10,246 nucleotides of DNA, taken from NCBI GenBank assembly GCA_015488935.1, contig WFMU01000208.1, forward strand, positions 1 through 10,246, written 5' to 3'. The DNA comes from Flavobacteriaceae bacterium. GTDB taxonomy: Bacteria > Bacteroidota > Bacteroidia > Flavobacteriales > Flavobacteriaceae. Under the pieces are notes generated by a model. It worked only from the letters and a program-made list of their open reading frames with translations. It made no database searches and was not told where the DNA came from. Positions 1 through 6,745 of this stretch are shown here, one piece after another. Position 1 is the first letter of the stretch. Each line of letters begins with the position of its first letter. Position numbers and translations under genes: made by a program.

Positions 1-724
1 TGGTATCACAGCTCCAGGCATACGAACTTTAATAAAAGTAATGACCAAAATTGGCGATGTGGTAGTTATCGCTCCAGATAGTCCACAAAGTGGAAAAGGA
101 CATGCTATTACTATAGATTCGATACTTACTTGTAATCCTATTAATATTGACGAAGGCGAACAAATTGAATACAGTTGCTCAGGAACACCAGCAGATTGTG
201 TAAAAATCGCAGTTAACGAAATTTTAAACAAAAAACCCGATTTGTGTGTTTCTGGAATTAATCACGGTTCTAATTCTTCTATAAATGTAGTCTATTCTGG
301 AACGATGAGTGCTGCTGTTGAAGCTGGAATTGAAGGGATTCCTGCTATCGGATTTTCCTTATTAGATTATTCTTGGAATGCAGATTTTAGCGGTTTAGAA
401 GAATATATTGAAAAAATTGCCTTAAAAGTTTTAAACGAAGGTTTGCCTGATGGCATTGTACTCAATGTAAACTTTCCGAAAACAAATACATTTAAAGGTA
501 TTAAAATATGCAGACAAGCAAGAGCAAATTATATTGAGGAATTTGATAAACGCTCCAATCCACAAGGAAAAGAATATTATTGGCTTACAGGTAAATTTAC
601 CAATTTAGATAAAGGCGAAGATACAGATGTACATGCTTTAGAAAACGATTATATTTCTATTGTTCCTGTACAATTTGATTTAACAGCACACCATTTTATT
701 CAGAATTTAAATGCTTGGTTTTAA
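1..724 (+). CDS. surE: 5'/3'-nucleotidase SurE (5' partial)
   Basis: SurE is a metal-dependent nucleoside monophosphate phosphatase of the cytoplasm. The reading frame is already open at base 2, before the first ATG at 41, and the codons there read GITAPGI. This is the segment that directly follows the N-terminal NDDG metal site of SurE, so the true start and the two metal-binding aspartates lie just outside the window and the ATG at 41 is internal. Also visible are the SGKGHAIT phosphate/metal-site segment (Ser codon at 89), SGTPADCVK, and the hallmark SGINHGSN loop (Asn codon at 260) followed by YSGTMSAAVEAG. The C-terminal part and stop codon are intact. About ten residues are missing, and the remaining length fits the usual ~250 residues. 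It leads the surE-lpxB block; the next gene follows after 39 bases on the same strand. Confidence 0.96.
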   Translation, partial: GITAPGIRTLIKVMTKIGDVVVIAPDSPQSGKGHAITIDSILTCNPINIDEGEQIEYSCSGTPADCVKIAVNEILNKKPDLCVSGINHGSNSSINVVYSGTMSAAVEAGIEGIPAIGFSLLDYSWNADFSGLEEYIEKIALKVLNEGLPDGIVLNVNFPKTNTFKGIKICRQARANYIEEFDKRSNPQGKEYYWLTGKFTNLDKGEDTDVHALENDYISIVPVQFDLTAHHFIQNLNAWF

Positions 725-763
725 TTTCTGAAACAAGACAAAAAATATTAAAAAAGACATAGT

Positions 764-1060
764 ATGAGAAAAAAAGTAAACATAAAAAAGGAAGTTTTTA
801 TCGGTGTTTTGGTTGGTTTTGCAGCTACATTTATCGGTTTTTATTTTTACACACAAGTTTTTAATGATTTTAGTATGAAATTTGTGAAAAAACTGATTGA
901 AGAAGAAGATTATTTAGGAGATATTTTAATCTATTCTGCCATTCCAAACCTACTTGCATTTTTTGTTTTTATAAAACGTAAAGAAGATTATAGAGCTAGA
1001 GGTGTTATAATGGCAACTATGTTTGTAGCCATTGGCATTGCAGTTTCTTTGTTTGTTTAA
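764..1060 (+). CDS. Small three-helix inner-membrane protein, unknown function
   Basis: A 98-residue protein with a basic N-terminus (MRKKVNIKKE) and three hydrophobic stretches: residues 11-33, about 51-71 and 79-98. Short charged links separate them (KKLIEEEDY and KRKEDYRARG). There is no signal peptide cleavage motif or catalytic motif. From general knowledge of Flavobacteriaceae, a small protein of this build is commonly found between surE and lpxB, so it is probably a conserved member of the block rather than a chance ORF. That association is recalled, not computed. No function can be assigned; location beside lipid A synthesis and its membrane nature suggest an envelope role, which is inference only. 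The start is the only ATG upstream of the first helix. Confidence 0.85.
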   Translation: MRKKVNIKKEVFIGVLVGFAATFIGFYFYTQVFNDFSMKFVKKLIEEEDYLGDILIYSAIPNLLAFFVFIKRKEDYRARGVIMATMFVAIGIAVSLFV

Positions 1061-1078
1061 TAAAAGTAAATAAATACA

Positions 1079-2413
1079 ATGAAAATAATTATAGAAAAAT
1101 CAACGTATCATTTTAATAAAAATATAGTATTAATACTTATATATTTAACAATAACAACCTTAAACGCTCAAGTAGGTATTGGTATAAATACACCTAGTAA
1201 TGATGCAATGTTAGATATATCTTCTACTAATAAAGGATTATTAGTTCCTAGAATTAATTTAGAAAATACCACTTTACCAAATCCACTAAGCGCACATGTT
1301 ACAGGTATGTTTATTTATAACTTAGCCACTATTGGCGATGTAACTCCTGGTTATTATTTTAATGATGGTTCTAAATGGATTAGATTAGCTAGTAATCAGG
1401 AAGTATTAAAATTAGGTGTTTGGAAAAATTCAGATAATTCTATTGCAACAGCAAATTCAACAAATATAAATTTCTCTAATGGAAATGTAAGTATAGGAAC
1501 TACAGATGCTATTGCTACTCTAAACATAAAAGATAACAATAACCAAGCTCCAGCAATATTAATAACAGGAGCATCACAAACCGAAGGAGATATTGCTGTA
1601 AAAAATACCGATACCATGCAATTAGGTAAATGGGATACCGCAACCAACAACTATACAAATTGGCTTAGTATTGATGATTTTGCTATTTCACCAAGTACAA
1701 ATAATCACAACACTGCAGGAATTATTACAAGATTGAGAATTTATGGCGAAAAAACAAATTCGTATATATACAACTATTCTGGTGGCGACCCTTTACCATC
1801 CAATCCAAATGCTCATAGAGAAGAACTTGGTATTATGGCAGGAACAGATATTGTTGCGCCAAATAACAACTCATCTGGAGTACATTATTATGGAGATAAC
1901 GACTCTCAACATGGTGGATGGATAGGTTTTTTTACTAATGGACATTCTAAATTAACGATTAATAAACAAGGTAGAGTTGGATTAGGTTCAAGAAATTTAT
2001 TACGAGATTACGAAAATTATTACAAAGGAAGATTTAATATAATTGACCCAAAAAATGAACCTGCAATATATATTGAAGGTGCTAGTAGTACCGAAGGCGA
2101 TATTACTTGGAAAGATGGAGAAGCACTCCAGATTGGAGAATGGATTGCAGATACACAGACCACAAATGCCAACGATAATATTACTGGAACTTTTGAAGAA
2201 CACATGCGTATTACTGCAAATGGAGATGTTGGTATTGGAACTACCAATCCAAAAGGAACATTAGATGTAAGTTCAACCACAGGAGCCTTAATTGTTCCTA
2301 GAATGACAACAGCACAAAGAGATAATTTAAGTGCCGTAAATGGTGCTATTATTTATAATACAACAACAAATGCATTTAATTTTTACGAAAATAATAATTG
2401 GGTAACAAAATAG
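1079..2413 (+). CDS. Exported tail-fibre-like repeat protein (VGIGT/LDVSS-type)
   Basis: A 444-residue secreted protein. An N-terminal hydrophobic stretch (about residues 15-28) ends in LNAQ, giving a likely signal peptidase site after Ala30. The mature protein starts QVGIGINTP and continues LDISSTNKGLLVPRI (31-59), the N-terminal signature of a large Bacteroidota family of exported proteins resembling phage tail fibres. The motif returns near the C-terminus as DVGIGTTNP...LDVSSTTGALIVPRM (383-409), followed by IYNTTTNAFNFYENNNWV, which resembles an earlier FIYNL...GYYFNDGSKWI segment. A central unit is duplicated: residues 157-185 (PAILITGASQTEGDI...QLGKW) and 327-355 (PAIYIEGASSTEGDI...QIGEW), each preceded by a V-x-(I/L)-G turn. 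I see no type IX secretion C-terminal domain. It begins 18 bases after the membrane protein gene and separates it from lpxB. Likely a surface or periplasmic fibrous protein; ligand unknown. Confidence 0.88.
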   Translation: MKIIIEKSTYHFNKNIVLILIYLTITTLNAQVGIGINTPSNDAMLDISSTNKGLLVPRINLENTTLPNPLSAHVTGMFIYNLATIGDVTPGYYFNDGSKWIRLASNQEVLKLGVWKNSDNSIATANSTNINFSNGNVSIGTTDAIATLNIKDNNNQAPAILITGASQTEGDIAVKNTDTMQLGKWDTATNNYTNWLSIDDFAISPSTNNHNTAGIITRLRIYGEKTNSYIYNYSGGDPLPSNPNAHREELGIMAGTDIVAPNNNSSGVHYYGDNDSQHGGWIGFFTNGHSKLTINKQGRVGLGSRNLLRDYENYYKGRFNIIDPKNEPAIYIEGASSTEGDITWKDGEALQIGEWIADTQTTNANDNITGTFEEHMRITANGDVGIGTTNPKGTLDVSSTTGALIVPRMTTAQRDNLSAVNGAIIYNTTTNAFNFYENNNWVTK

Positions 2414-2470
2414 TTTAAAAACCATCAACTAAATTCACATACATCCTAAAAGGAATTCACATTTTTTACC

Positions 2471-2478
2471 GACCTTTG
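2471..2478 (+). promoter_or_regulatory. Possible -7 element upstream of lpxB
   Basis: GACCTTTG matches the Bacteroidota -7 consensus TAnnTTTG at all but the first position and lies 16 bases before the lpxB ATG. No convincing TTTG -33 box was found at the proper spacing, so this is tentative. Confidence 0.28.
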
Positions 2479-2494
2479 TCAAAATTCATGTAAC

Positions 2495-3604
2495 ATGAAG
2501 TACTACATTATAGCAGGAGAAGCCTCTGGCGATTTACACGCTTCTAACTTAATGAAAGAAATCTATAAAAAAGATACTACTGCCGAAATTCATTTTTGGG
2601 GTGGCGATTTAATGCAAAAAACTGGAGGAACTTTAATAAAACACTACAAAGAACTTTCGTTTATGGGTTTTATTGAAGTACTTCTAAATATTGGAACTAT
2701 TTTTAAAAATATTGCCTTCTGTAAAGAAAATATTGCAGCTTTTAAACCAGATGTTATTATATTTATTGATTATTCAGGCTTTAATTTACGCATTGCAAAA
2801 TGGGCAAAAAAGCAAGGTTTTAAAACCAACTATTACATCTCTCCGCAAGTTTGGGCTTCTAGAGCAGGTAGAGTAAAAAAGATAAAAAGAGATATTGATA
2901 AGATGTTTGTGATTCTTCCGTTTGAAAAAGAATTCTACAATAAATACAATTATGATGTAACTTTTGTTGGACATCCATTAATAGATGCTATTGCAAACAG
3001 AAAACCAATTGACGAGAAAGAATTTAGAAAAAAATACCAATTAAATGATAAGCCAATTATAGCATTATTGCCAGGAAGTAGAAAGCAAGAAATAACCAAA
3101 ATGCTTTCGGTAATGCTTAAAATGGTTCCTAAATTTTCCGATTATCAATTTGTAATTGCAGGAGCTCCTAGTCAAGATTTTGACTTTTATAAAACGTTTA
3201 TCAAAGACCAAACTATTGCATTTATTCCAAATAAAACTTACGATTTACTTTCGATTTCTTATGCTGCATTGGTTACTTCTGGTACGGCAACTTTAGAAAC
3301 AGCGTTGTTTAAAGTTCCGCAAATTGTCTGTTATAAAGGAAGTAATATTTCGTATCAGATAGCAAAACGTATTATTACGATAAAATTTATATCGCTTGTT
3401 AATTTAATTTTAGATAGAGAAGCTGTTACGGAATTAATTCAGAATGATTTTAATGAAAATCGTTTAGAAAAAGAATTGCAACTTATTTTACAAGACCAAA
3501 AAAGAGCCGAAATATTTGATGCTTATTACGAGCTAGAAATAAAACTTGGCGGACAAGGTGCTAGTAAAAAAGCAGCAGCATTTATTGTGGAAAACCTAAC
3601 CTAA
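2495..3604 (+). CDS. lpxB: Lipid-A-disaccharide synthase LpxB
   Basis: LpxB is the GT19-family glycosyltransferase that joins UDP-2,3-diacylglucosamine to lipid X. It makes the tetra-acylated disaccharide-1-phosphate of lipid A at the inner face of the inner membrane. The 369-residue product matches the usual length (about 370-390). Motifs in order: GEASGD near the N-terminus (8-13), FMGFIEVL (56-63), PDVIIFIDYSGFN (85-97), YYISPQVWASRAGR (113-126), ILPFEKEFY (140-148), FVGHPL (157-162), LLPGSRKQEI for nucleotide sugar binding (192-201), and SGTATLETAL (263-272). It starts 81 bases after the preceding gene and ends one base before the NlpC/P60 gene, so those two are almost certainly cotranscribed. 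The protein appears complete and undamaged. Confidence 0.97.
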   Translation: MKYYIIAGEASGDLHASNLMKEIYKKDTTAEIHFWGGDLMQKTGGTLIKHYKELSFMGFIEVLLNIGTIFKNIAFCKENIAAFKPDVIIFIDYSGFNLRIAKWAKKQGFKTNYYISPQVWASRAGRVKKIKRDIDKMFVILPFEKEFYNKYNYDVTFVGHPLIDAIANRKPIDEKEFRKKYQLNDKPIIALLPGSRKQEITKMLSVMLKMVPKFSDYQFVIAGAPSQDFDFYKTFIKDQTIAFIPNKTYDLLSISYAALVTSGTATLETALFKVPQIVCYKGSNISYQIAKRIITIKFISLVNLILDREAVTELIQNDFNENRLEKELQLILQDQKRAEIFDAYYELEIKLGGQGASKKAAAFIVENLT

Positions 3605-3605
3605 C

Positions 3606-4079
3606 ATGAAAAAAACAATCCTATTATTTTTAATTATTAGTACTAGCCTAGCTTCTTGTAAATCTACAAAAAGAACTACATATACGCCTAAAAAGCAAAC
3701 TAAAACAGACCGTATTATTGCCAATGCAAATAGCTATAAAGGCACAAAATATAAATATGGAGGAACCTCTAAAAGAGGTATAGATTGCTCTGGATTAATA
3801 TATACAGCATTTCAAAAAGAAAACATTCAATTGCCAAGAGTTTCTACTGCTATGGCAAAAACTGGTAAAAATGTATCCTTACAAAATATTAGAAAGGGCG
3901 ATTTGTTATTTTTTAAAACTAGCCGAAAAAATAAAATCAATCATGTTGGATTGGTTACTTCGGTTAAAAATGGACAAATTCAATTTATACATGCCACCAC
4001 ATCTAGAGGAGTGATAAAATCATTTTTAAAAGAAAAATATTGGAAAAAAGCATATACAAAAGCCAAAAGAGTTTTATAA
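3606..4079 (+). CDS. NlpC/P60 (C40) cell-wall peptidase, lipoprotein
   Basis: A 157-residue lipoprotein. The N-terminus is a hydrophobic signal ending in lipobox LASC, with Cys18 as the predicted lipidation site. A short basic linker follows, then an NlpC/P60 papain-like domain (about 36-157) of the type that cuts gamma-D-glutamyl-diamino acid bonds in peptidoglycan stem peptides. The catalytic triad is visible: Cys61 in GIDCSGL, His113 in INHVGLV and His129 in FIHATTS. GTKYKYGG before the cysteine and RKGDLLFF between Cys and His are also typical. It starts one base after lpxB stops, so it is translated from the same message. The lpxB-NlpC pairing is familiar in flavobacteria, where a ComEC-type gene often follows; here a terminator and a convergent gene follow instead. 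Substrate specificity beyond the family is not established. Confidence 0.95.
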   Translation: MKKTILLFLIISTSLASCKSTKRTTYTPKKQTKTDRIIANANSYKGTKYKYGGTSKRGIDCSGLIYTAFQKENIQLPRVSTAMAKTGKNVSLQNIRKGDLLFFKTSRKNKINHVGLVTSVKNGQIQFIHATTSRGVIKSFLKEKYWKKAYTKAKRVL

Positions 4080-4094
4080 TTCTTTTGGCTTTTT
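4058..4094 (+). terminator. Rho-independent terminator after the NlpC/P60 gene
   Basis: Bases 4058-4070 (AAAAGCCAAAAGA) and 4081-4093 (TCTTTTGGCTTTT) form a perfect 13-bp stem around a 10-base loop. The stem continues into a T-run on the + strand. The upstream arm is coding sequence of the peptidase gene, and its stop codon (4077-4079) sits in the loop. Because the next gene is convergent, ending at 4115, and the other strand also carries a T-rich arm, it may serve both directions. Confidence 0.82.
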
Positions 4095-4114
4095 ATTAAA
4101 GTGTTTTTTTTAAT

Positions 4115-5389
4115 TTATTTGTCAAATATAGTATAACCAACAATAAGTGATGTTGTTGTATATTTGGATACTAATGTTATATACGAATTTAAAAGGTCTC
4201 TTGCAGCACTCTGTCTTAATTCAACACTAAATTTGTTTCGAGAGTATCCGATACCAAAAGTAAAATTATACGCTTCACGTCCAGATACAGCAAGTTCAAC
4301 ATTATCAGAAAGTATCGATTTATTAAGGTCAAAATTTATAACATAGGCAAGGTTAATAAATATTTTACTTTCATCGTTTAAAAACATGTAATGTCTTATT
4401 CCAATAGGAATATCAATAGATTTATAATCGGTTGTATATTTTTTTCTAACCTCAAAAAATGCATCTCCTGGATTAATAACTTTTTCTTTTTCTGCACTAT
4501 AGTATTGATACGAAGGTTCTGCAAATACGGCCCATTTATTTCTGTTAAATGGAAATACATATTCTGCTTCAACACCAAGTCTAAAACTCAACTGAGTGTT
4601 TAAATTAACATTATAATCAATTCCTGCTGCTCTTAAATCTTTAATACGATGTTTCGATAAATTTATTCCAGGTCTAACATACAACTTAAATAGGTGTGTT
4701 GATTTATTATTATCCCAATTTTTTACTTCAGAAGGATTTTTACATTGGTTGTACTTTACAAAATAATTAACCAAGCTATTTCTTTTATATTTTGCGTTTT
4801 TAGCATCATTTATGGTTAATGATTTACAAACTAAATCATTCATTAATTGTTGTTTGTAACTTTCATTTACACCTGTGTTTACACCATAAACTATTTTATT
4901 GCCATATTGGTCTTTTGAACCTTCGGGCAAATAATACGTTTTATATACTAATTGTTTTAATTTTGAACCATTTACACTATAAAAATAGCGGCGTAAATCG
5001 GCAAAAGAATACAAATATAAGTTAGCATCACCTTGTACCAATTCCTTTAAAAAAAGTGTTTCTTCTTTAAACACTGGATTTCTTTCAAAGCTAATTTTAT
5101 CATTATGTTCGCTAGACCTATCTATATCTACCGTAAACCGCTTGTATTTTGAAAAATTATAAATACCAAATTCCTTAACATCTTTAATCGTTATATTTTT
5201 TACTGGTGTTGTTTCGGAAATTTTGTATTCAAATGCTGTTGGATTTGATTTCCAATCGACATTTTTAATCAATACTTCGGTTTTTTTATCTGAATTATCA
5301 ATAAAATACCCTTTTTCAAATTTAATTTGTGAAAAGCCACTTAAAGTCGAGATAAAAGCTATCACTAATACTATGATGTTCTTTTTCAT
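4115..5389 (-). CDS. Exported outer-membrane beta-barrel (porin-like) protein, unknown role
   Basis: A 424-residue protein with a clear signal peptide: basic MKKN, a hydrophobic core, and cleavage near GFSQ (about residue 20). The first ~215 residues form a soluble-looking region starting EKGYFIDNSDKKTEVLIKNVDWKSNP, with DIDRSSEHND and ADLRRYFYSVNGSKLKQLVYKTYY. The last ~190 residues alternate in the beta-barrel manner and contain LFKLYVRPGINLS, LSFRLGVEAEYVFPFNRNKW, VFAEPSYQYY, IPIGIRHYMFLN, KIFINLAYVINFDL and a final barrel-like SLIVGYTIF. I recognise the build as a flavobacterial family; database entries of this type have sometimes carried the label 'tRNA modification GTPase', which nothing here supports, since there is no P-loop or G motif. 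It stands alone, convergent with the NlpC gene and separated from the transketolase gene by 253 bases. Ligand unknown. Confidence 0.85.
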   Translation of the reverse strand: MKKNIIVLVIAFISTLSGFSQIKFEKGYFIDNSDKKTEVLIKNVDWKSNPTAFEYKISETTPVKNITIKDVKEFGIYNFSKYKRFTVDIDRSSEHNDKISFERNPVFKEETLFLKELVQGDANLYLYSFADLRRYFYSVNGSKLKQLVYKTYYLPEGSKDQYGNKIVYGVNTGVNESYKQQLMNDLVCKSLTINDAKNAKYKRNSLVNYFVKYNQCKNPSEVKNWDNNKSTHLFKLYVRPGINLSKHRIKDLRAAGIDYNVNLNTQLSFRLGVEAEYVFPFNRNKWAVFAEPSYQYYSAEKEKVINPGDAFFEVRKKYTTDYKSIDIPIGIRHYMFLNDESKIFINLAYVINFDLNKSILSDNVELAVSGREAYNFTFGIGYSRNKFSVELRQSAARDLLNSYITLVSKYTTTSLIVGYTIFDK

Positions 5390-5427
5390 ATTATGTTGTT
5401 TATAAATTAATTGTTAAAATTTCTGAA

Positions 5428-5435
5428 CAAAAATA
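5428..5435 (-). promoter_or_regulatory. Possible -7 element for the outer-membrane protein gene
   Basis: On the minus strand this reads TATTTTTG, a full match to the Bacteroidota -7 consensus TAnnTTTG, placed 38 bases before the ATG at 5389. No TTTG is present at the expected 17-23 base spacing upstream. In such AT-rich DNA the match could be chance. Confidence 0.3.
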
Positions 5436-5565
5436 ATATTTAAAATGAAAAATAACACTTTTTTTACAAAAAATAATATCTCTTTATTTTCGAGAATACA
5501 ACTACATGACAAGGCAAACCATTACTGTTTTAAAATTGTAAAACTTACGTGCGATAGTTTTTAAT

Positions 5566-5586
5566 ATTATTCGTAATCTGAATAAT
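5566..5586. repeat. Inverted repeat in the transketolase/outer-membrane protein gap
   Basis: ATTATTC and GAATAAT form a perfect 7-bp inverted repeat around a 7-base loop. It lies 57-77 bases downstream of the transketolase stop codon (minus strand). There is no T-run beside it, so it is a weak terminator candidate or a possible protein-binding site. Confidence 0.3.
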
Positions 5587-5606
5587 GCGGGTTAACGGAA
5601 TACAAG

Positions 5607-5621
5607 GTACATTTTATGTAC
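5607..5621. repeat. Short palindrome downstream of the transketolase gene
   Basis: GTACAT-TTT-ATGTAC is a perfect 6-bp inverted repeat with a 3-base centre, 22 bases after the transketolase stop codon on the minus strand. It could be a weak hairpin or an operator-like site; no function is shown. Confidence 0.3.
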
Positions 5622-5642
5622 AAATTAACAAACTCAGAACTA

Positions 5643-6488
5643 TTAATAATCACCTAAAGTCTCTTCATTCTGTGCTAGTGCAATTTCTAATTGTTCATCA
5701 GAAGGTGGTTTGCCGTGCCATGCATGACTTCCCATCATAAAATCGACACCATTCCCCATTTCGGTATGTAATAAAATACAAACTGGTTTTCCAAAACCTG
5801 CAATTTTTTTAGCTTCGTTTAGTCCTTTAATAATACTGGCAACATCATTCCCTTTGTTAATATCGATTACCAACCAGTCGAATGCTTCAAATTTAGCTCT
5901 TAAATCTCCTAAAGCTAGTACCTCATCTGTAGAACCATCAATTTGAGCTTTGTTGTAATCTACTGTTGCAATTAAGTTATCTACTTTTTTTGCTGAAGCA
6001 TACATTATTGCTTCCCAATTTTGCCCTTCTTGTAATTCGCCATCACCATGTAAAGTATAAACAAAATGTTTATCGTCATTCATTTTTTTTGCTAGTGCAG
6101 CTCCAATGGCTACAGACATCCCTTGTCCTAAAGAACCAGCAGACATTCTAATTCCAGGTAAACCTTCGTGCGTAGTTGGATGTCCTTGTAAACGAGTTCC
6201 TAATTTTCTAAAAGTTGCCAATTCTTCAACTGGAAAAAAGCCACTTCGTGCTAACACACTATATAAAACTGGCGATATATGACCGTTAGATAAAAAGAAA
6301 AGATCTTCTCCTATTCCATTCATTGTAAAATCGGTAGAATAATTTAATATTTCTTGATATAATACGGTTAAAAATTCTGTACATCCTAAAGAGCCACCTG
6401 GATGTCCAGATTGTACATCGTGTACCATTCGTACAATATCTCGTCTTACTTGTGTTGCAAATTTTTCTAATTGAAGTGTAACAGGCAT
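5643..6488 (-). CDS. tkt: Transketolase, N-terminal (thiamine-diphosphate-binding) subunit
   Basis: This is the N-terminal half of a split transketolase, the pentose phosphate and Calvin-type enzyme that moves two-carbon units between sugar phosphates. The 281 residues match the family's usual half length. Visible motifs are SGHPGGSLG (27-35) with substrate-contacting His29, LSNGHISP, the GHP loop with His103, and the thiamine-diphosphate/metal motif HGDGELQEGQNWEA (about 147-160) ending in DYNKAQ. The C-terminus NEETLGDY looks native, so it is not a truncated full-length enzyme. I chose the ATG at 6488. An in-frame ATG at 6518 would add ten residues of unlike sequence and lies upstream of the -7 element at 6508-6515. 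The active enzyme needs a C-terminal half that carries the pyrimidine-binding and C-terminal domains; no such gene follows, only 253 noncoding bases and an outer-membrane protein gene. Confidence 0.93.
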   Translation of the reverse strand: MPVTLQLEKFATQVRRDIVRMVHDVQSGHPGGSLGCTEFLTVLYQEILNYSTDFTMNGIGEDLFFLSNGHISPVLYSVLARSGFFPVEELATFRKLGTRLQGHPTTHEGLPGIRMSAGSLGQGMSVAIGAALAKKMNDDKHFVYTLHGDGELQEGQNWEAIMYASAKKVDNLIATVDYNKAQIDGSTDEVLALGDLRAKFEAFDWLVIDINKGNDVASIIKGLNEAKKIAGFGKPVCILLHTEMGNGVDFMMGSHAWHGKPPSDEQLEIALAQNEETLGDY

Positions 6489-6507
6489 AATTTTGTTTTT
6501 ATAAGAA

Positions 6508-6515
6508 CAAAAGTA
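6508..6515 (-). promoter_or_regulatory. Probable -7 element of the transketolase gene
   Basis: On the minus strand the sequence reads TACTTTTG, a full match to the Bacteroidota consensus TAnnTTTG, 19 bases before the chosen ATG at 6488. It implies a short leader of about a dozen bases and argues against the longer start at 6518. A -33 box at standard spacing is not evident. Confidence 0.42.
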
Positions 6516-6666
6516 CAACGCGACAAATTAATTTTATACTTATCTTTATTTATTTTTAGATTAATTATTAACAATAATCATCAAAATATCTGAAAATTAT
6601 CGTACTAAATTCATTAAAAACGAATAAAAAGGTATTTTTAAACGTGAGTTCGATATAAATTATTGC

Positions 6667-6674
6667 TATTTTTG
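6667..6674 (+). promoter_or_regulatory. Possible -7 element for the receiver-domain gene
   Basis: TATTTTTG fits TAnnTTTG and lies 71 bases before the ATG at 6746, giving a leader of roughly 65 bases. The 257-base gap between the divergent transketolase and receiver genes (6489-6745) otherwise shows only AT-rich sequence and a small palindrome at 6564-6578 (ATTATT-AAC-AATAAT). No -33 box was found. Confidence 0.25.
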
Positions 6675-6745
6675 GAGTTGACAATATGTGTGATGTAGTT
6701 TTTTTGATGAGATGATGTTATATACTATAAATAAAAATATAAAAT

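Noticed and set aside
41..43. ATG at 41 as the start of SurE
   Set aside because: The frame is open upstream and encodes GITAPGI, the conserved segment after the NDDG site, so this Met is internal.
1396..1650. Minus-strand ORF inside the repeat-protein gene
   Set aside because: Antisense shadow of a well-supported gene, with no recognisable motif. The same holds for minus-strand ORFs at 2000-2280 and 2786-2974.
4115..5389. Label 'tRNA modification GTPase' for the outer-membrane protein
   Set aside because: The protein has a signal peptide and beta-barrel strands and lacks any P-loop or GTPase motif.
6489..6518. Ten-residue N-terminal extension of the transketolase subunit (ATG at 6518)
   Set aside because: The extension MYFCSYKNKI is unlike the family, and the full-match -7 element TACTTTTG lies inside it. 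The ATG at 6488 gives the usual N-terminus.
6564..6578. ATTATT-AAC-AATAAT palindrome in the divergent intergenic region
   Set aside because: Only A/T pairs with a 3-base centre in very AT-rich DNA; likely chance, so not given as a separate feature.
6678..6683. TTGACA, resembling a sigma-70 -35 box, upstream of the receiver gene
   Set aside because: No TATAAT-like hexamer lies at 16-18 bases, and Bacteroidota primary sigma factors use a different consensus.
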